NCBI GenBank assembly: GCA_017940255.1
Contig: JAGAZB010000056.1
Span: 1-64,000, forward strand
Source of the DNA: Treponema sp.
Lineage (GTDB): Bacteria > Spirochaetota > Spirochaetia > Treponematales > Treponemataceae
DNA: 64,000 bases
Direction: 5' to 3'
Below the pieces are notes generated by a model that worked only from the letters and a program-made list of their open reading frames with translations, was not told the DNA's origin and did no database searches. A program made the position numbers and the translations under genes. Of this stretch, positions 39,394 through 49,100 are shown one piece after another (the first letter of the stretch is position 1; each line of letters opens with the position of its first letter).

Positions 39394-39427
39394 AAATGGC
39401 TGCCCGATGAAGGGCGGCCATTTTATT
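39394..39427. terminator. Bidirectional terminator between the small gene and mnmE
   Basis: AAATGGCTGCCC (39394-39405) pairs with GGGCGGCCATTT (39412-39423, one G-T pair), with T-rich sequence after it. The 3' part overlaps the mnmE stop codon. Confidence 0.75.
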
Positions 39428-41153
39428 TTCCTACACAGAAGTTCGCAAAGATGCTTCCAAGTACGTCATCTGGGGTAACGTCACCGGTAACTTCGCCAAG
39501 GAAGTCAAGGGCATCTTCCAGATCTTGAACAACCGCATCCAGAGTGTAGTTGTCGTCGGCAGAAATAAGGGCGTGACGAACACATTCCAGGGCGTTGGCA
39601 ACGGCTTCTTTCTGGCGGGCAGAGCCTAAGCCGGCCTGCTGACGTTCGGTAGAAGTTGTAATGCCCGCTGTGAGGATTTTCGTAATCTGAGCAAAAAGCT
39701 CTGAAAGGCCATCTCCAGTTTTGGAGCTGATGCGGCAGGTTGGGATAGATTGTCCGGTCAAGCCGGACAATGACAAAGTGGCACTGGCCGATGACATAGG
39801 GTTACCGGACGACGACACGTCGGGCTCATCTGACGATAACATAGGGGCTCCGAACGACGACACGGCGGGTGGGGTGTCATTCCCCGGCTTGATCGGGGAA
39901 TCCTTCTTATCACTCTTAGTAAAGACCACAATAACCGGTTCACGGCAGGCTTGGATAAAGGCCTTGTCTTCATCATTCATACCAGTGGTGCCGTCCACAA
40001 GGTAGAGAACCACATCGGCATCCTGGGCAAGATTTTTTGAAAGTTCAACACCCTGGGCTTCAATAACGTCATCGGTTTTTCGGAGGCCTGCAGTATCAAA
40101 AAGGCGGACTGGAATACCGTTTATGCTGGCCCAGCTTTCCAGCCAGTCGCGGGTAGTTCCTTCAATATCGCTGACTATGGCGCGCTCTTCCTTTAAAATG
40201 GCATTAAACAAAGAAGACTTGCCCGCATTTGTGCGGCCCGCCAGAACTACACGCGCGCCATCCTGGTAGAGTTTTTCCCCCTTCCAGGAATCGCACAAAG
40301 TTTGCAGACGGCTTATGGCAAGCTCGATATCCGCACGGTCAAAGGAATCTGCTATAGTTTCTTCGTCCTCGGGATATTCAATTTCCACTTCTATTGCGGC
40401 AAGTGTGTCTATAATCAGCTTTTTGATTGAATCAATTTCTGTAAAAAGATTTCCGGCAAGGCGGCCAACTGCATGTGAGCGGGAAGCGTCTGTGTGGGAA
40501 TCTATGATTTCTTTTACGGCTTCTGCTTTTGTAAGATCAGTTTTGCCGTTTATAAAGGCACGGAAGGTGTACTCGCCGCGGTTTGCCTGGCGGAAACCGG
40601 AACGCAGCATAAGATTTTGAATGGCAGTTACAACGGCTGGCCCGCCATGACAAAAGATTTCGACCATGTCTTCGCCGGTAAAGGATTTTGGCGCGCGGTA
40701 GACGGCAAGCATGACCTCGTCCACGGCGCAGGTAGTTTGTTTCCCGGTTGCGCCAGAGTCAACGCGACCTGCGCCCGCAGTTTCGGCAAGGGGGGCGTTG
40801 CGGGGGGCTCCGCCCCCCGCAGAAGGGATAGCGGAAGCCCTCGCAGCGAGGTCTTGTCCGAGCGAGGAGGCTGGAGCGAGGGATGATTTATCGTTCAAAT
40901 CTGAAAAAATAGTCCGCTGGACTGTTTTTTCAGATTTGTTCGAGAATATAATTTCCCCTCCTTTATCTACAATCCACCCATAAACCAACGTGTTGCCGGC
41001 TGCCTCTAACAGGGCTTTGGGGCGGGAAAAAATCTTACTTACAAGTTCAATGCAGTTTTTGCCGCTGGCGCGAACAATGCCCAGGGCGGCAGGAGCCAGA
41101 GCGGTTGCAATCGAAGAAATTGGCTCTTCCGGAGTATACTGATTTGGTGTCAT
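39423..41153 (-). CDS. mnmE: tRNA modification GTPase MnmE with two in-frame repeat insertions
   Basis: With MnmG modifies the wobble uridine of tRNAs. The folate-binding N-domain begins YTPEEPISSIATALAPAALGIVRASG; the helical domain holds the Ras-like G domain with G1 GRTNAGKSS, G2/switch EGTTRDW, G3 DTAGLR, G4 TKSD and G5 SSKTGDG; the C-terminus is FCVGK with the catalytic Cys. At 576 residues it is about 120 longer than normal. One insertion (about residues 67-141) splits the N-domain ahead of DEVMLAVYRAPKSFTGEDMVEI; the other (about 57 residues) separates G4 from G5. Both are encoded by palindromic repeats and both leave all motifs intact. It overlaps the upstream gene by 4 bp. Confidence 0.94.
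   Translation of the reverse strand: MTPNQYTPEEPISSIATALAPAALGIVRASGKNCIELVSKIFSRPKALLEAAGNTLVYGWIVDKGGEIIFSNKSEKTVQRTIFSDLNDKSSLAPASSLGQDLAARASAIPSAGGGAPRNAPLAETAGAGRVDSGATGKQTTCAVDEVMLAVYRAPKSFTGEDMVEIFCHGGPAVVTAIQNLMLRSGFRQANRGEYTFRAFINGKTDLTKAEAVKEIIDSHTDASRSHAVGRLAGNLFTEIDSIKKLIIDTLAAIEVEIEYPEDEETIADSFDRADIELAISRLQTLCDSWKGEKLYQDGARVVLAGRTNAGKSSLFNAILKEERAIVSDIEGTTRDWLESWASINGIPVRLFDTAGLRKTDDVIEAQGVELSKNLAQDADVVLYLVDGTTGMNDEDKAFIQACREPVIVVFTKSDKKDSPIKPGNDTPPAVSSFGAPMLSSDEPDVSSSGNPMSSASATLSLSGLTGQSIPTCRISSKTGDGLSELFAQITKILTAGITTSTERQQAGLGSARQKEAVANALECVRHALISADDNYTLDAVVQDLEDALDFLGEVTGDVTPDDVLGSIFANFCVGK
39741..39903 (+). repeat. Composite TCAAG-palindrome element inside the MnmE G domain
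   Basis: Two opposed palindromes, ATTGTCCGG-TCAAG-CCGGACAAT (39749-39771) and ATTCCCCG-GCTTGAT-CGGGGAAT (39879-39901), bracket two tandem units of about 48 bp (GATGACATAGGG... and GATAACATAGGG..., each with GACGACACG then CGGG). The frame stays open, coding Ser/Pro/Asp-rich sequence between GTPase motifs G4 and G5. Confidence 0.8.
40785..40945 (+). repeat. GC-rich palindromic element plus 20-bp hairpin inside the mnmE N-domain
   Basis: GCGGGGGGC-TCC-GCCCCCCGC (40800-40820), the shared core AGAAGGGATAGCGGAAG, CCTCGC/GCGAGG, and CGAGGAGGCTGGAGCGA shared with 1819-1835. Directly adjoining is a 20-bp stem with one mismatch, CAAATCTGAAAAAATAGTCC (40896-40915), loop GCT, and its complement (40919-40938). 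The whole block is translated. Confidence 0.8.
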
Positions 41154-43531
41154 GGCTGTACCTTCAGGAATGGCAGGAAGCGTGACTGGCCGCGGGTCTG
41201 AGCCTCCGGCTCTTCCGGCTCAATTGTCGGGTTCAAAATGCTGTCCAAAATGGAAAGGTCCGATTCGCTTGAAACACTAAGTGGCTTCATGGCGTCTCCA
41301 ATGGCAGGCTTACGGAACTCCGAACTTGCCTCTGCGGCCGTGCCGATAAATGTGTCGGTAGGTAAAATATCCGGCGGAGTTACCTCGTAGTTTCCAACAT
41401 TGTTCCAGCACATATAGCCGCGGTCAATGGCATCGCGAACGCCAAAGAACTGCTTGCGTATATAATCCGAATCATAGTAAAGCCGGTCGTAACTTACATT
41501 CAGGTAAAATGACTGAACCCAAGGGCGGATAATTGCCCGGTTTCTGCACAAAACCGTATTGCGGAAAGAACCGTAGTAGTAAATGCGGTAGGTTCGGTCT
41601 GCAACCGGCGCATAATTTAAGAAGGTCTGCTCAAAGTGGCTTGGATAGAACATTGGGCCAATTACATCAACATATTCTGCAAGCATTTCGGCGTCCTGAC
41701 CGGTGCGGGTACCACTGCGGTACCAGCCGTTTGCCCCGTAAATATCAATTCCAATTGGAGCGTCTATGTTTGCCCTCGCATAAGAAAGGAAGGAAATCAA
41801 AGCCGATTCCTTATCCATGCCCTTGTCCTGCCAGCGGTATTTTGCATTGTAAAGGTTTAAGCCGTCGGTCGGGAAACGGATATAGTCAAACTGAATTTCA
41901 TCAAAACCGCGGGCAATCAGTTCGCGGGCAATTGCAACGTTATATTCCCAAACCTCTTCTGAATAAGGATCAACCCAGTTTTCGTCATAATAAGTTGTTT
42001 CCTTACCCAAAGAATTTCCTTCTTCATCAAGCTTGTCTTCGTAGCCTTTAATGCCAACCCAAGGCTTGTTGTACTTTCCATCCCAAATTGCATACTTTCC
42101 GTTTGCATAGCGGGAAAGTGAACGGTCTTTGAAGGTTACGATTCGGGCAATCAGATAAATATTTTCTTTTTTAAAGCCGTCTATAAACTCATCAAGATTT
42201 TTTACGGCAAAATTTGATGTCGTAGCCTTCTCCAAAATTTCAGGGTCGTGACTGTCATAGCGCAAAAGTCCATAATCATCCTTCATATCTACAACAATCG
42301 AATTCAAATTGCGGTCTTTAATCACCTTTTTGAATTTTGCAACACCTTCAGGGAAGGCACACTGATAGGCCGAGGCATAAATACTCTTGCGGCCGTTTGC
42401 CTTTTCTGCATAAGGTGTGTTCACAGTGCCCGGGTAAAGCATCCACAGTTCGTTTAAAAGCAGGCCGTGAGCAAAACCACTTCGCGCCTGAGAAACCCAG
42501 GCGGTGTTTATCATTCCTGGTACAGAGGCAAAGGCTTCGTGCCAGTTACGCTCCTGAACAGGTGAGCCCGGACTCTGCAGGGAATCCATATCCAGAGAAC
42601 CAAAGCCTTCCAGTTTTGTATAAACCAGTACGTTATCTATTGTGGTAAGGCCGTCTATTGTGTCGGTTGGTTCGCTACCAGAATAGATCAATTCGCCCTT
42701 CTTTTCCTGCCAGTTGAATTTATAAATTCGCGGCATATAGGTTTGTGAAATATAAATTTCCGTGTAAATGCTACCATCTGCCTTTGTTCTTACAACCGGA
42801 AGAATATCAGAGATTTCATCTGGTGAAGTAAGCGACGGCATTTTTTCAAAACCAGCATCCACATCATTCCATTCAGGCTTTGCCCTGTTCGGGAAAATAT
42901 AAGAAAGGCCAAAAATTGGATGAGCCATAAAGACAACAGTTTCGCCATCTATTGTTGCAACGGCACAGGCTTTTACTCCGGGGGTGTTTCTACTGGTTGA
43001 ACCTATGCTTTTCCAGGAAAGACCACCATCTTTTGAATAAAAAACACTGTCTTTTGTGGCAGTAACCATTTCTTCATTATTTAAGGGATTTACATTCAGG
43101 TCTTTTAACTCCTGAATCTGTTTTTCAAGTCTGGAAGTTTTATTTTCATATTTTTTGATTGTAAGAAAGGGCAGACCGTTATCTCGTTCTTCAAAGTTTT
43201 TAAGATCAGATGTAAAAAAGATTCCCTTTGAAGTGCGCATAATCCAGCAATTTTCATACACGTAACTTTCATCTATGTCATTTGAAACAGGAAGACGAGC
43301 CTGTATAAGCTGATCTACACGGCCTTCCTTCCAGAGAGGAAAAGCAGTGTTGCGGGAAGTCACCTTAAAGAGACCTTCGTCTGAACCAACCAGAAAAATA
43401 TCAGCATCTGTTTCAGAATCTGTTGCAAGCGGACTAACTTTTGCCGGTAATTGATAAAGAGGTTTTACTTCCTGAGCAAAAAGAGAAGATACTGTTAAAA
43501 AACAAGAGAGCACGAAAATAGATTTTTTCAT
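41150..43531 (-). CDS. Exported DUF4015 (putative glycoside hydrolase-like) protein
   Basis: 793 residues. Signal peptide at 1-20 (ending SSLFAQ). The N-terminal half (about 25-370) contains segments like SKDGGLSWKSIGS and PEWNDVDAGFE, resembling sialidase/BNR beta-propeller repeats. The C-terminal half (about 380-720) is a DUF4015 TIM-barrel-like domain related to glycoside hydrolases: AVKNLDEFIDGFKKENIYLIARIVTFKD, NWVDPYSEEVWEYNVAIARELIARGFDEIQFDYIRFP-type strands with acidic residues in the D-x-Q-F-D-Y-I-R-F-P motif, and DVIGPMFYPSHF. Probable substrate is a polysaccharide, unproven. Its stop overlaps the mnmE start. Confidence 0.8.
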   Translation of the reverse strand: MKKSIFVLSCFLTVSSLFAQEVKPLYQLPAKVSPLATDSETDADIFLVGSDEGLFKVTSRNTAFPLWKEGRVDQLIQARLPVSNDIDESYVYENCWIMRTSKGIFFTSDLKNFEERDNGLPFLTIKKYENKTSRLEKQIQELKDLNVNPLNNEEMVTATKDSVFYSKDGGLSWKSIGSTSRNTPGVKACAVATIDGETVVFMAHPIFGLSYIFPNRAKPEWNDVDAGFEKMPSLTSPDEISDILPVVRTKADGSIYTEIYISQTYMPRIYKFNWQEKKGELIYSGSEPTDTIDGLTTIDNVLVYTKLEGFGSLDMDSLQSPGSPVQERNWHEAFASVPGMINTAWVSQARSGFAHGLLLNELWMLYPGTVNTPYAEKANGRKSIYASAYQCAFPEGVAKFKKVIKDRNLNSIVVDMKDDYGLLRYDSHDPEILEKATTSNFAVKNLDEFIDGFKKENIYLIARIVTFKDRSLSRYANGKYAIWDGKYNKPWVGIKGYEDKLDEEGNSLGKETTYYDENWVDPYSEEVWEYNVAIARELIARGFDEIQFDYIRFPTDGLNLYNAKYRWQDKGMDKESALISFLSYARANIDAPIGIDIYGANGWYRSGTRTGQDAEMLAEYVDVIGPMFYPSHFEQTFLNYAPVADRTYRIYYYGSFRNTVLCRNRAIIRPWVQSFYLNVSYDRLYYDSDYIRKQFFGVRDAIDRGYMCWNNVGNYEVTPPDILPTDTFIGTAAEASSEFRKPAIGDAMKPLSVSSESDLSILDSILNPTIEPEEPEAQTRGQSRFLPFLKVQP

Positions 43532-43591
43532 GCTCTCATTATCGGTATATTTTTAAAGAATGATGAGGTAAAGCTAAAAATTGCTAGCTCA

Positions 43592-45049
43592 TTAAACGAT
43601 TTTATCCAAAGCATCTACAACTTCCTGGTCGTAGAGTTCTGGCTGCTCACGAAGTTTCTGTACAGCAGTTTCCTTATCCATTGCTTCACGGAAGGCACGC
43701 TTACTAGAAAGTGAAACATAAGTTTCTGCAACGTGAATTAAGCGGGCAATCTGAGGAATTTCATCACCCTTAAGGCCGTTTGGATAACCAGAACCATCAA
43801 TATTTTCATGATGCTTCATAGCAGCATCTTCAAATACACTCCAGTACTTCTTTGGAACAAAGTCCAGGTGTTTTTCAGAAAGATTAACATGGCTCTTCAA
43901 AGCGGCACGTTCTTCGTCTGTAAGATTTGTAGCAGTAAGTAAGTCTGGATCAATATCAAGGAAGCCGGCATCGTAAATCATAGCGGCACAGAAGTTGAGC
44001 ATAGACATTCCCTGTGGAAGTCCGAGCTGCATAGAAAGTTTATAAACCAGCTCACTAACATTCTTTGAGTTATTTTTACGACCAGTTACAGCATCTATCT
44101 GAGTACCAATTTCTTCACATTTAACTGCAAGCTGCTTCAAAGCATCTTCATCTGCATCTGAAATTTCAATATCTGGAAGAGCCATTGCAGGAGCCCAGGT
44201 AGAAGCACCAGCAATTCTCATTGGTGAATTAGCACCATACAAATCTGTAATTCCACCAAGCATAAGCTGATTTGTCTGACTCTGATTTGCAGCAAGCATT
44301 TTGAAAGCCTGAACGTACTGTTCCTGCTGGATCTGCTGAACTTTAGAAGCCTTACGAATAATTACAATGATGAGAAGAACAAGCATAAGTACCAGGAAGG
44401 CAATTCCTACAATAGAAAGTGCAATTACACGAGTAGAACGTTTAGTTTCATTTGCTGATTCAGAGAAGGCCTGACCAATTTCCTTAAAGTTTGTATTGAG
44501 AGCTTCTTTAAGCTCCTGCTGACTCTGTTTAGAAGCTTCGGCCTGTTCCTTAATTGCATCTGCCTGAGCCTTCATTGCAGCAGCCTGTGCATCCATAGAT
44601 TCCTGCTGAGCTTCAAAGCGTTCTTTTTCTACACGGCGCTGCTCTTCTTTATCAGCTTTTTCGGCAGCCTTTTCTTTATTGGCCTGATCCTGTTCAATCT
44701 GTTTGATAAGTTTCTTGATTTTTGTATTTTCAATGTTTGGATATTTTTCCAGGTTCATCTGAATATCAATCAAAGCCATCTCATCATAATCATTCTGAAT
44801 CTTTGTAAGCTTCTGAGTGTAAACAGTCTGTGCAAAATACAAAACATTTGCCTTAGAAGATTCATCCTTTGCTACTGCAAGAGCCTGATTTACATACTTA
44901 TATGCATCTTCAATATTATCTTCTTCAAAGGCCTCATTCGCCTTATCCAAAAATCTTACAGATAAATCTGTAGTTGCAGCGAACACCTGAGATGTAAAGA
45001 TTGCTACTAAAACAATCAAGCCAATTTTCTTAAACTTATCGAATAACAT
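43592..45049 (-). CDS. Membrane protein with periplasmic coiled coil and cytoplasmic HD-GYP-like domain
   Basis: 485 residues from the ATG at 45049 (GGAG 6 nt upstream). Signal-like helix (about 8-24), a TPR-like helical segment (about 28-110), a long charged Glu/Gln/Ala-rich coiled coil (about 115-205), one membrane helix (about 212-237), and a cytoplasmic domain (about 325-485). The last has the GYP part of HD-GYP phosphodiesterases intact (HHENIDGSGYPNGLKGDEIP, ARLIHVAETY), but the HD pair that should precede DAGF reads YD, so metal binding and c-di-GMP hydrolysis are doubtful. It may be a receptor-like degenerate HD-GYP. It overlaps the preceding gene by 14 bp. Confidence 0.75.
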   Translation of the reverse strand: MLFDKFKKIGLIVLVAIFTSQVFAATTDLSVRFLDKANEAFEEDNIEDAYKYVNQALAVAKDESSKANVLYFAQTVYTQKLTKIQNDYDEMALIDIQMNLEKYPNIENTKIKKLIKQIEQDQANKEKAAEKADKEEQRRVEKERFEAQQESMDAQAAAMKAQADAIKEQAEASKQSQQELKEALNTNFKEIGQAFSESANETKRSTRVIALSIVGIAFLVLMLVLLIIVIIRKASKVQQIQQEQYVQAFKMLAANQSQTNQLMLGGITDLYGANSPMRIAGASTWAPAMALPDIEISDADEDALKQLAVKCEEIGTQIDAVTGRKNNSKNVSELVYKLSMQLGLPQGMSMLNFCAAMIYDAGFLDIDPDLLTATNLTDEERAALKSHVNLSEKHLDFVPKKYWSVFEDAAMKHHENIDGSGYPNGLKGDEIPQIARLIHVAETYVSLSSKRAFREAMDKETAVQKLREQPELYDQEVVDALDKIV

Positions 45050-46157
45050 TTTCAACTCCAATAGCCAGAATTACACTTGCACGATTTTCAAATCCTGATT
45101 CTTTTAGGAAGATTTTATCTCGTAATCCAACATTAAAAGTTAATTTTACTTTCTCCAATTCTGCATAAGGCAAAGCCAAATTTAGAGTTCCGCCCATAGC
45201 AAGTTTTAAGTTATCGGTATACAAAGAACCAGCATACCAATCAAGTCCAACATCAAATTCTGAAGTGCCAACCTTTAATCGTTCTAGTTTAATACCAATT
45301 AACGGTGTATACAAGGTGTCTAAAACATTAGTTGTAAGGACAGCATCATCAGCTTTTCCTGTAATAATTCCTGCAAAACCTGCACGCAGGAACATATTTT
45401 TTGCAAACGGGAATGCAATTTTAGCAGCTCCGTTCAAATCACCAAGCAAAGGAACTTTTTTAGGATCGGTATCATCTGTAGCACTAAAGAAGTGGAATTC
45501 ACCAAAAATATCTGCACCAATAACTAACTTTGGCATTGTGTATTCATATCTGAAATCAAGACTAGGACCAAAATGGAAGGTGTTAATGCTCTGCAAATCT
45601 TCATGAAGGAAAAGAATATCTATTCCCAGAGCAGATTTCCAGTGAGAGCTGGTAAGTTTAGTTTCTTTTCCAGAAACGTAAACCGCACCACCCTTTGCTT
45701 TAGAAGCAGCAACATATTCCTTGTCTACAGAAGCTCGTTTCTTTTCCTTTTCTGCTTCTATGCGGGCAAGTTCCTGCTGACGCTTAAGTTCTTCCTGACG
45801 TTCATGTTCACGCTGAATTTCATAAGCATCAGAAATAATAGAATACATTTCTACAGCCTGTTCGTTTTCAAGATTGTTTTCAATTACAATTACAATTGCT
45901 TCCATTGCAAAATCATAATCGTTATTAACAATCAAACGACGGATTTTCTTTTCTGTATAATTTTCAATCAGATAATAGTATTTATCATCTGTATTTTCTG
46001 AAAGCACTTTATTTAAGTCTGTTCCAGATTTTGAAACAAAGATTAAATCGATATTTTTATAAATCTTACTTACATATTCTTCAACGGCAAACAAAGAAAC
46101 TGTAGAAAAGAGCATGAAAACTGAAAGTGCAAGAACTTTTATTCTCTTAGAAATCAT
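45036..46157 (-). CDS. Exported outer-membrane beta-barrel-like protein
   Basis: 373 residues from ATG 46157, which has AAGAGG 6 nt upstream; an ATG at 46172 is worse placed. Signal peptide cleaved after about SLFA. A helical region with HERQEELKRQQELARIEAEKEKKR (about 115-145) is followed by alternating hydrophobic strands (about 165-373) such as FHFGPSLDFRYEYTMPKLVIGADIFGEFHF and LTFNVGLRDKIFLKE, suggesting a small beta barrel. I recognise no named family. It sits between the giant surface protein (8 bp upstream) and the HD-GYP-like gene, so the three are probably one envelope system. Confidence 0.6.
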   Translation of the reverse strand: MISKRIKVLALSVFMLFSTVSLFAVEEYVSKIYKNIDLIFVSKSGTDLNKVLSENTDDKYYYLIENYTEKKIRRLIVNNDYDFAMEAIVIVIENNLENEQAVEMYSIISDAYEIQREHERQEELKRQQELARIEAEKEKKRASVDKEYVAASKAKGGAVYVSGKETKLTSSHWKSALGIDILFLHEDLQSINTFHFGPSLDFRYEYTMPKLVIGADIFGEFHFFSATDDTDPKKVPLLGDLNGAAKIAFPFAKNMFLRAGFAGIITGKADDAVLTTNVLDTLYTPLIGIKLERLKVGTSEFDVGLDWYAGSLYTDNLKLAMGGTLNLALPYAELEKVKLTFNVGLRDKIFLKESGFENRASVILAIGVENVIR

Positions 46158-46180
46158 AGTATTCCTCTTCATCTCCCGTC

Positions 46181-49100
46181 TTAGAATATATTGGTTCTTA
46201 AACCAATTGCTATCTGTGGAATAAGGCTTGCAATATCATTGTTTACACTCAAAACATCGGTTGGAATGAACCAAACAGAAGCTTCGGTATACAAAGCAAA
46301 TGAACTGAATGCCTTTACATTCTGCAATTTTACTTTAGGGAACTCAAGCTGGCCGAGAACCGCAGAAAGAACCTGTGGTTTTCCGCTACCTGTTTCACTA
46401 AAGATTGAGAAGTCTGCTCCAAGAGATACAGTTGCCGATAACCAATCCCAGTCGTGTCCCAGGAAGTAACTGAATGGGATAGAGCTGACCGTTGCCAAAA
46501 TCTTAAAGCTGCCTACGTGTCCGCCATAGCGGCCATCTGTAAGTTCACGTCCAAGAACATTAGACACAGCATTTCGCTGCTGCTGTGTAAACTGTCCGTA
46601 TGAAAGCTGAACCTTTACAACATCGCTGAATGCAGTAAGACCTACCCCCACAGAGAAGAGCGTTGCTCCCCAGAAGCGGAAGTCAAGGTACATACCCTGC
46701 ATAAAGGCTGGAAGCTCGTAAGATGATTTATCACCCTTACGAAGGGCAATTGTTACATTGTTGAGCTGGACATCATCATTTGAAAGTCCAGACACAGCCA
46801 ACTGTTGATTATAACGACCACCAATATTTGGTGCAATAAGGCGAATAGAAGGGGCTGTGTTATCAATCTGAATAATTGTACGGGTGACTGCCACTTCACC
46901 ATTCTGCATTGTTGCGCGGATAAGGAAGAAGTGATAACCTTCCGGCAAATCCTGATTTTCTATGCGGTACATCCACTTTTCATTTTTAGAAATCTGAGTG
47001 AATGTCTTACCATTATCAAAACTAATTTCAATCTTGGCAACTTTCTTAGCGGCAACGGCAGCCTTTAATTCAGGTGAAGCTTCTTTTGTACGTGAAAGTA
47101 AGAGTTCATCTTCACTGATAGAATATCCAGCCTGACCTCTAATGTAAGGACGATTTGTTGCAAAGTCTCCGTATGTAAAGTTATCAATTGTAATCCATGG
47201 ACCAATTGGAGAATAAGTAATTGTCTGTTCCTTAGACTGAACCTTTACTCCGTTTTCCAGAATTGCATCTACACGGTAAGTGTGAAGACCTTCACTAATT
47301 GTTTCTGGTCCCATATCAAACTTAAAGAAGCCGCAGTCTGTTACAGTTGTTTCAGAAATTAGCATGTTATCAACGTAGAGGCTCAAACTTCTGATTGCAT
47401 ATTCTGCCGCCGACTGGCCGTAAACTGTGAATACACCCTGTTTGTGTTCGCCGTTCATTGGATAAAGAATATCTACAGTTGCAGGCGCACGATTCTTTTC
47501 AAGGTGAACGTTACGGCTTACGTTTGTTACGTTTCCGGCCTTATCTTTTGCTGTAACTTCAATATTATAGAAACCATCACCAAGTTCTTTAATATCCAGA
47601 GTTTCACCAATAACGCGGTCAATCTTAAGATTACGTACAACTTCTTTCCCCTGTTTTTCAAGGTTCCTGATTTTTACTTCCAGATCAGTTACTTCCACGT
47701 TATCAAATGTATAACCGGAGAAGAAAAGCGTTCCCGAAGTTGTTGAATCATCAGAAGGTAATTCGAGATTTAATACAGGAGCGTTGTTATCAATATTAAT
47801 CAAACTTGAATAAAGTCCCTGAATTCCATAGTTATCTGTTACCTTCAGGAATACTACCTGAGTACCACCCGGAATTGCACGGCTGTCTACAGAATATGAC
47901 CATTCAGTTGTACCTATTGCATCGTTATAGCTGTTTCCGTTATCAAGAGAAATCTGAATATTTGCAATGCCGTTCTTATCGCTTGCCCAACCAGAAAGGG
48001 TAACAATTTCGCGAACAGTTGTATCGATTGTAGGCTTTTCTACGGCACCCTTTGGCTCTTCCAGAGAAATTCTGTAAGTGCGGGATACTTCTGGACCACG
48101 AACACCGTTAATATCAACTGCATAAACAGTAACTGTGTGTTCGTTATCTGTCATTGTTTCAAGAGGAACAGAAACTGCAAAGCTTGTATTGCGTGAATAT
48201 TCTGCATTAGGATCCGGGCTCTTGTAAATTTCATTTGGAGCAATCTGTTTGAAATCACCATCATCTATTTTATAGTAGATTGATGAATCACCATCATCAT
48301 CATAAATAACACCAGAAATTACAAAGTCGCGGGTAATTACCTGCATTTCCTCCGGCACATGGATTTCTGCAATTGGCAGGTCCTGTTCATTATCAATACT
48401 GAACATCCATGCTTCTACCGGCGCAGAGTTTCCAGCTTCATCCTTAAAGAGGAAGGTCATTGCATCATCAATAGGTGCGCTTTCTGTACCAACAAGTGTA
48501 TAAACAAGAGGATTTAATGGAAGTTCTGTATGTTCTGACTTTCCTTTTACAGGAGGAGAAACATATTCAGCACTTGCAAATGCTCCATTATCTTTTACAT
48601 CAAATACGATAAGGTTTGTACCGTTTACAACATCAATATCCTGTGGGAGAACAACTTTTACGTCCGGAGGAGTTACATCCTTGTAAACAGCTGTATGTGC
48701 GTAAGAATACTGGTCTGCAATATCTCTTGCGCGAACATCAACCTGAATAAGGCCGTCTGGCATTGAAGAAATATCTATATCTTTACTGTAGGTTACGCCA
48801 AGCGAAGCGCCCTTTCCTTTTGAAATTGAAAACTCTTCCCAGGTAAGACCATTATCAAGGGAATATTCAACAGAACGGATTCCAATTTCATCTGCAACAG
48901 TTCCAGACACTTTTAAGTTGTTTCCAGCCCATTCATGAAGTTCTGGAGTAACAATGTGGAGTTCCGGAGCCTTTGTATCAGAAATAAAGTTTAAAGGCTC
49001 AGATGTTCGTGTATCACCAAAATAATCCTGAACACGAACAGAAACGTTTGTAAAGACTGCATCTTTTTCTGCAGAAAGAACAATCAGTTTTCCAATTGTT

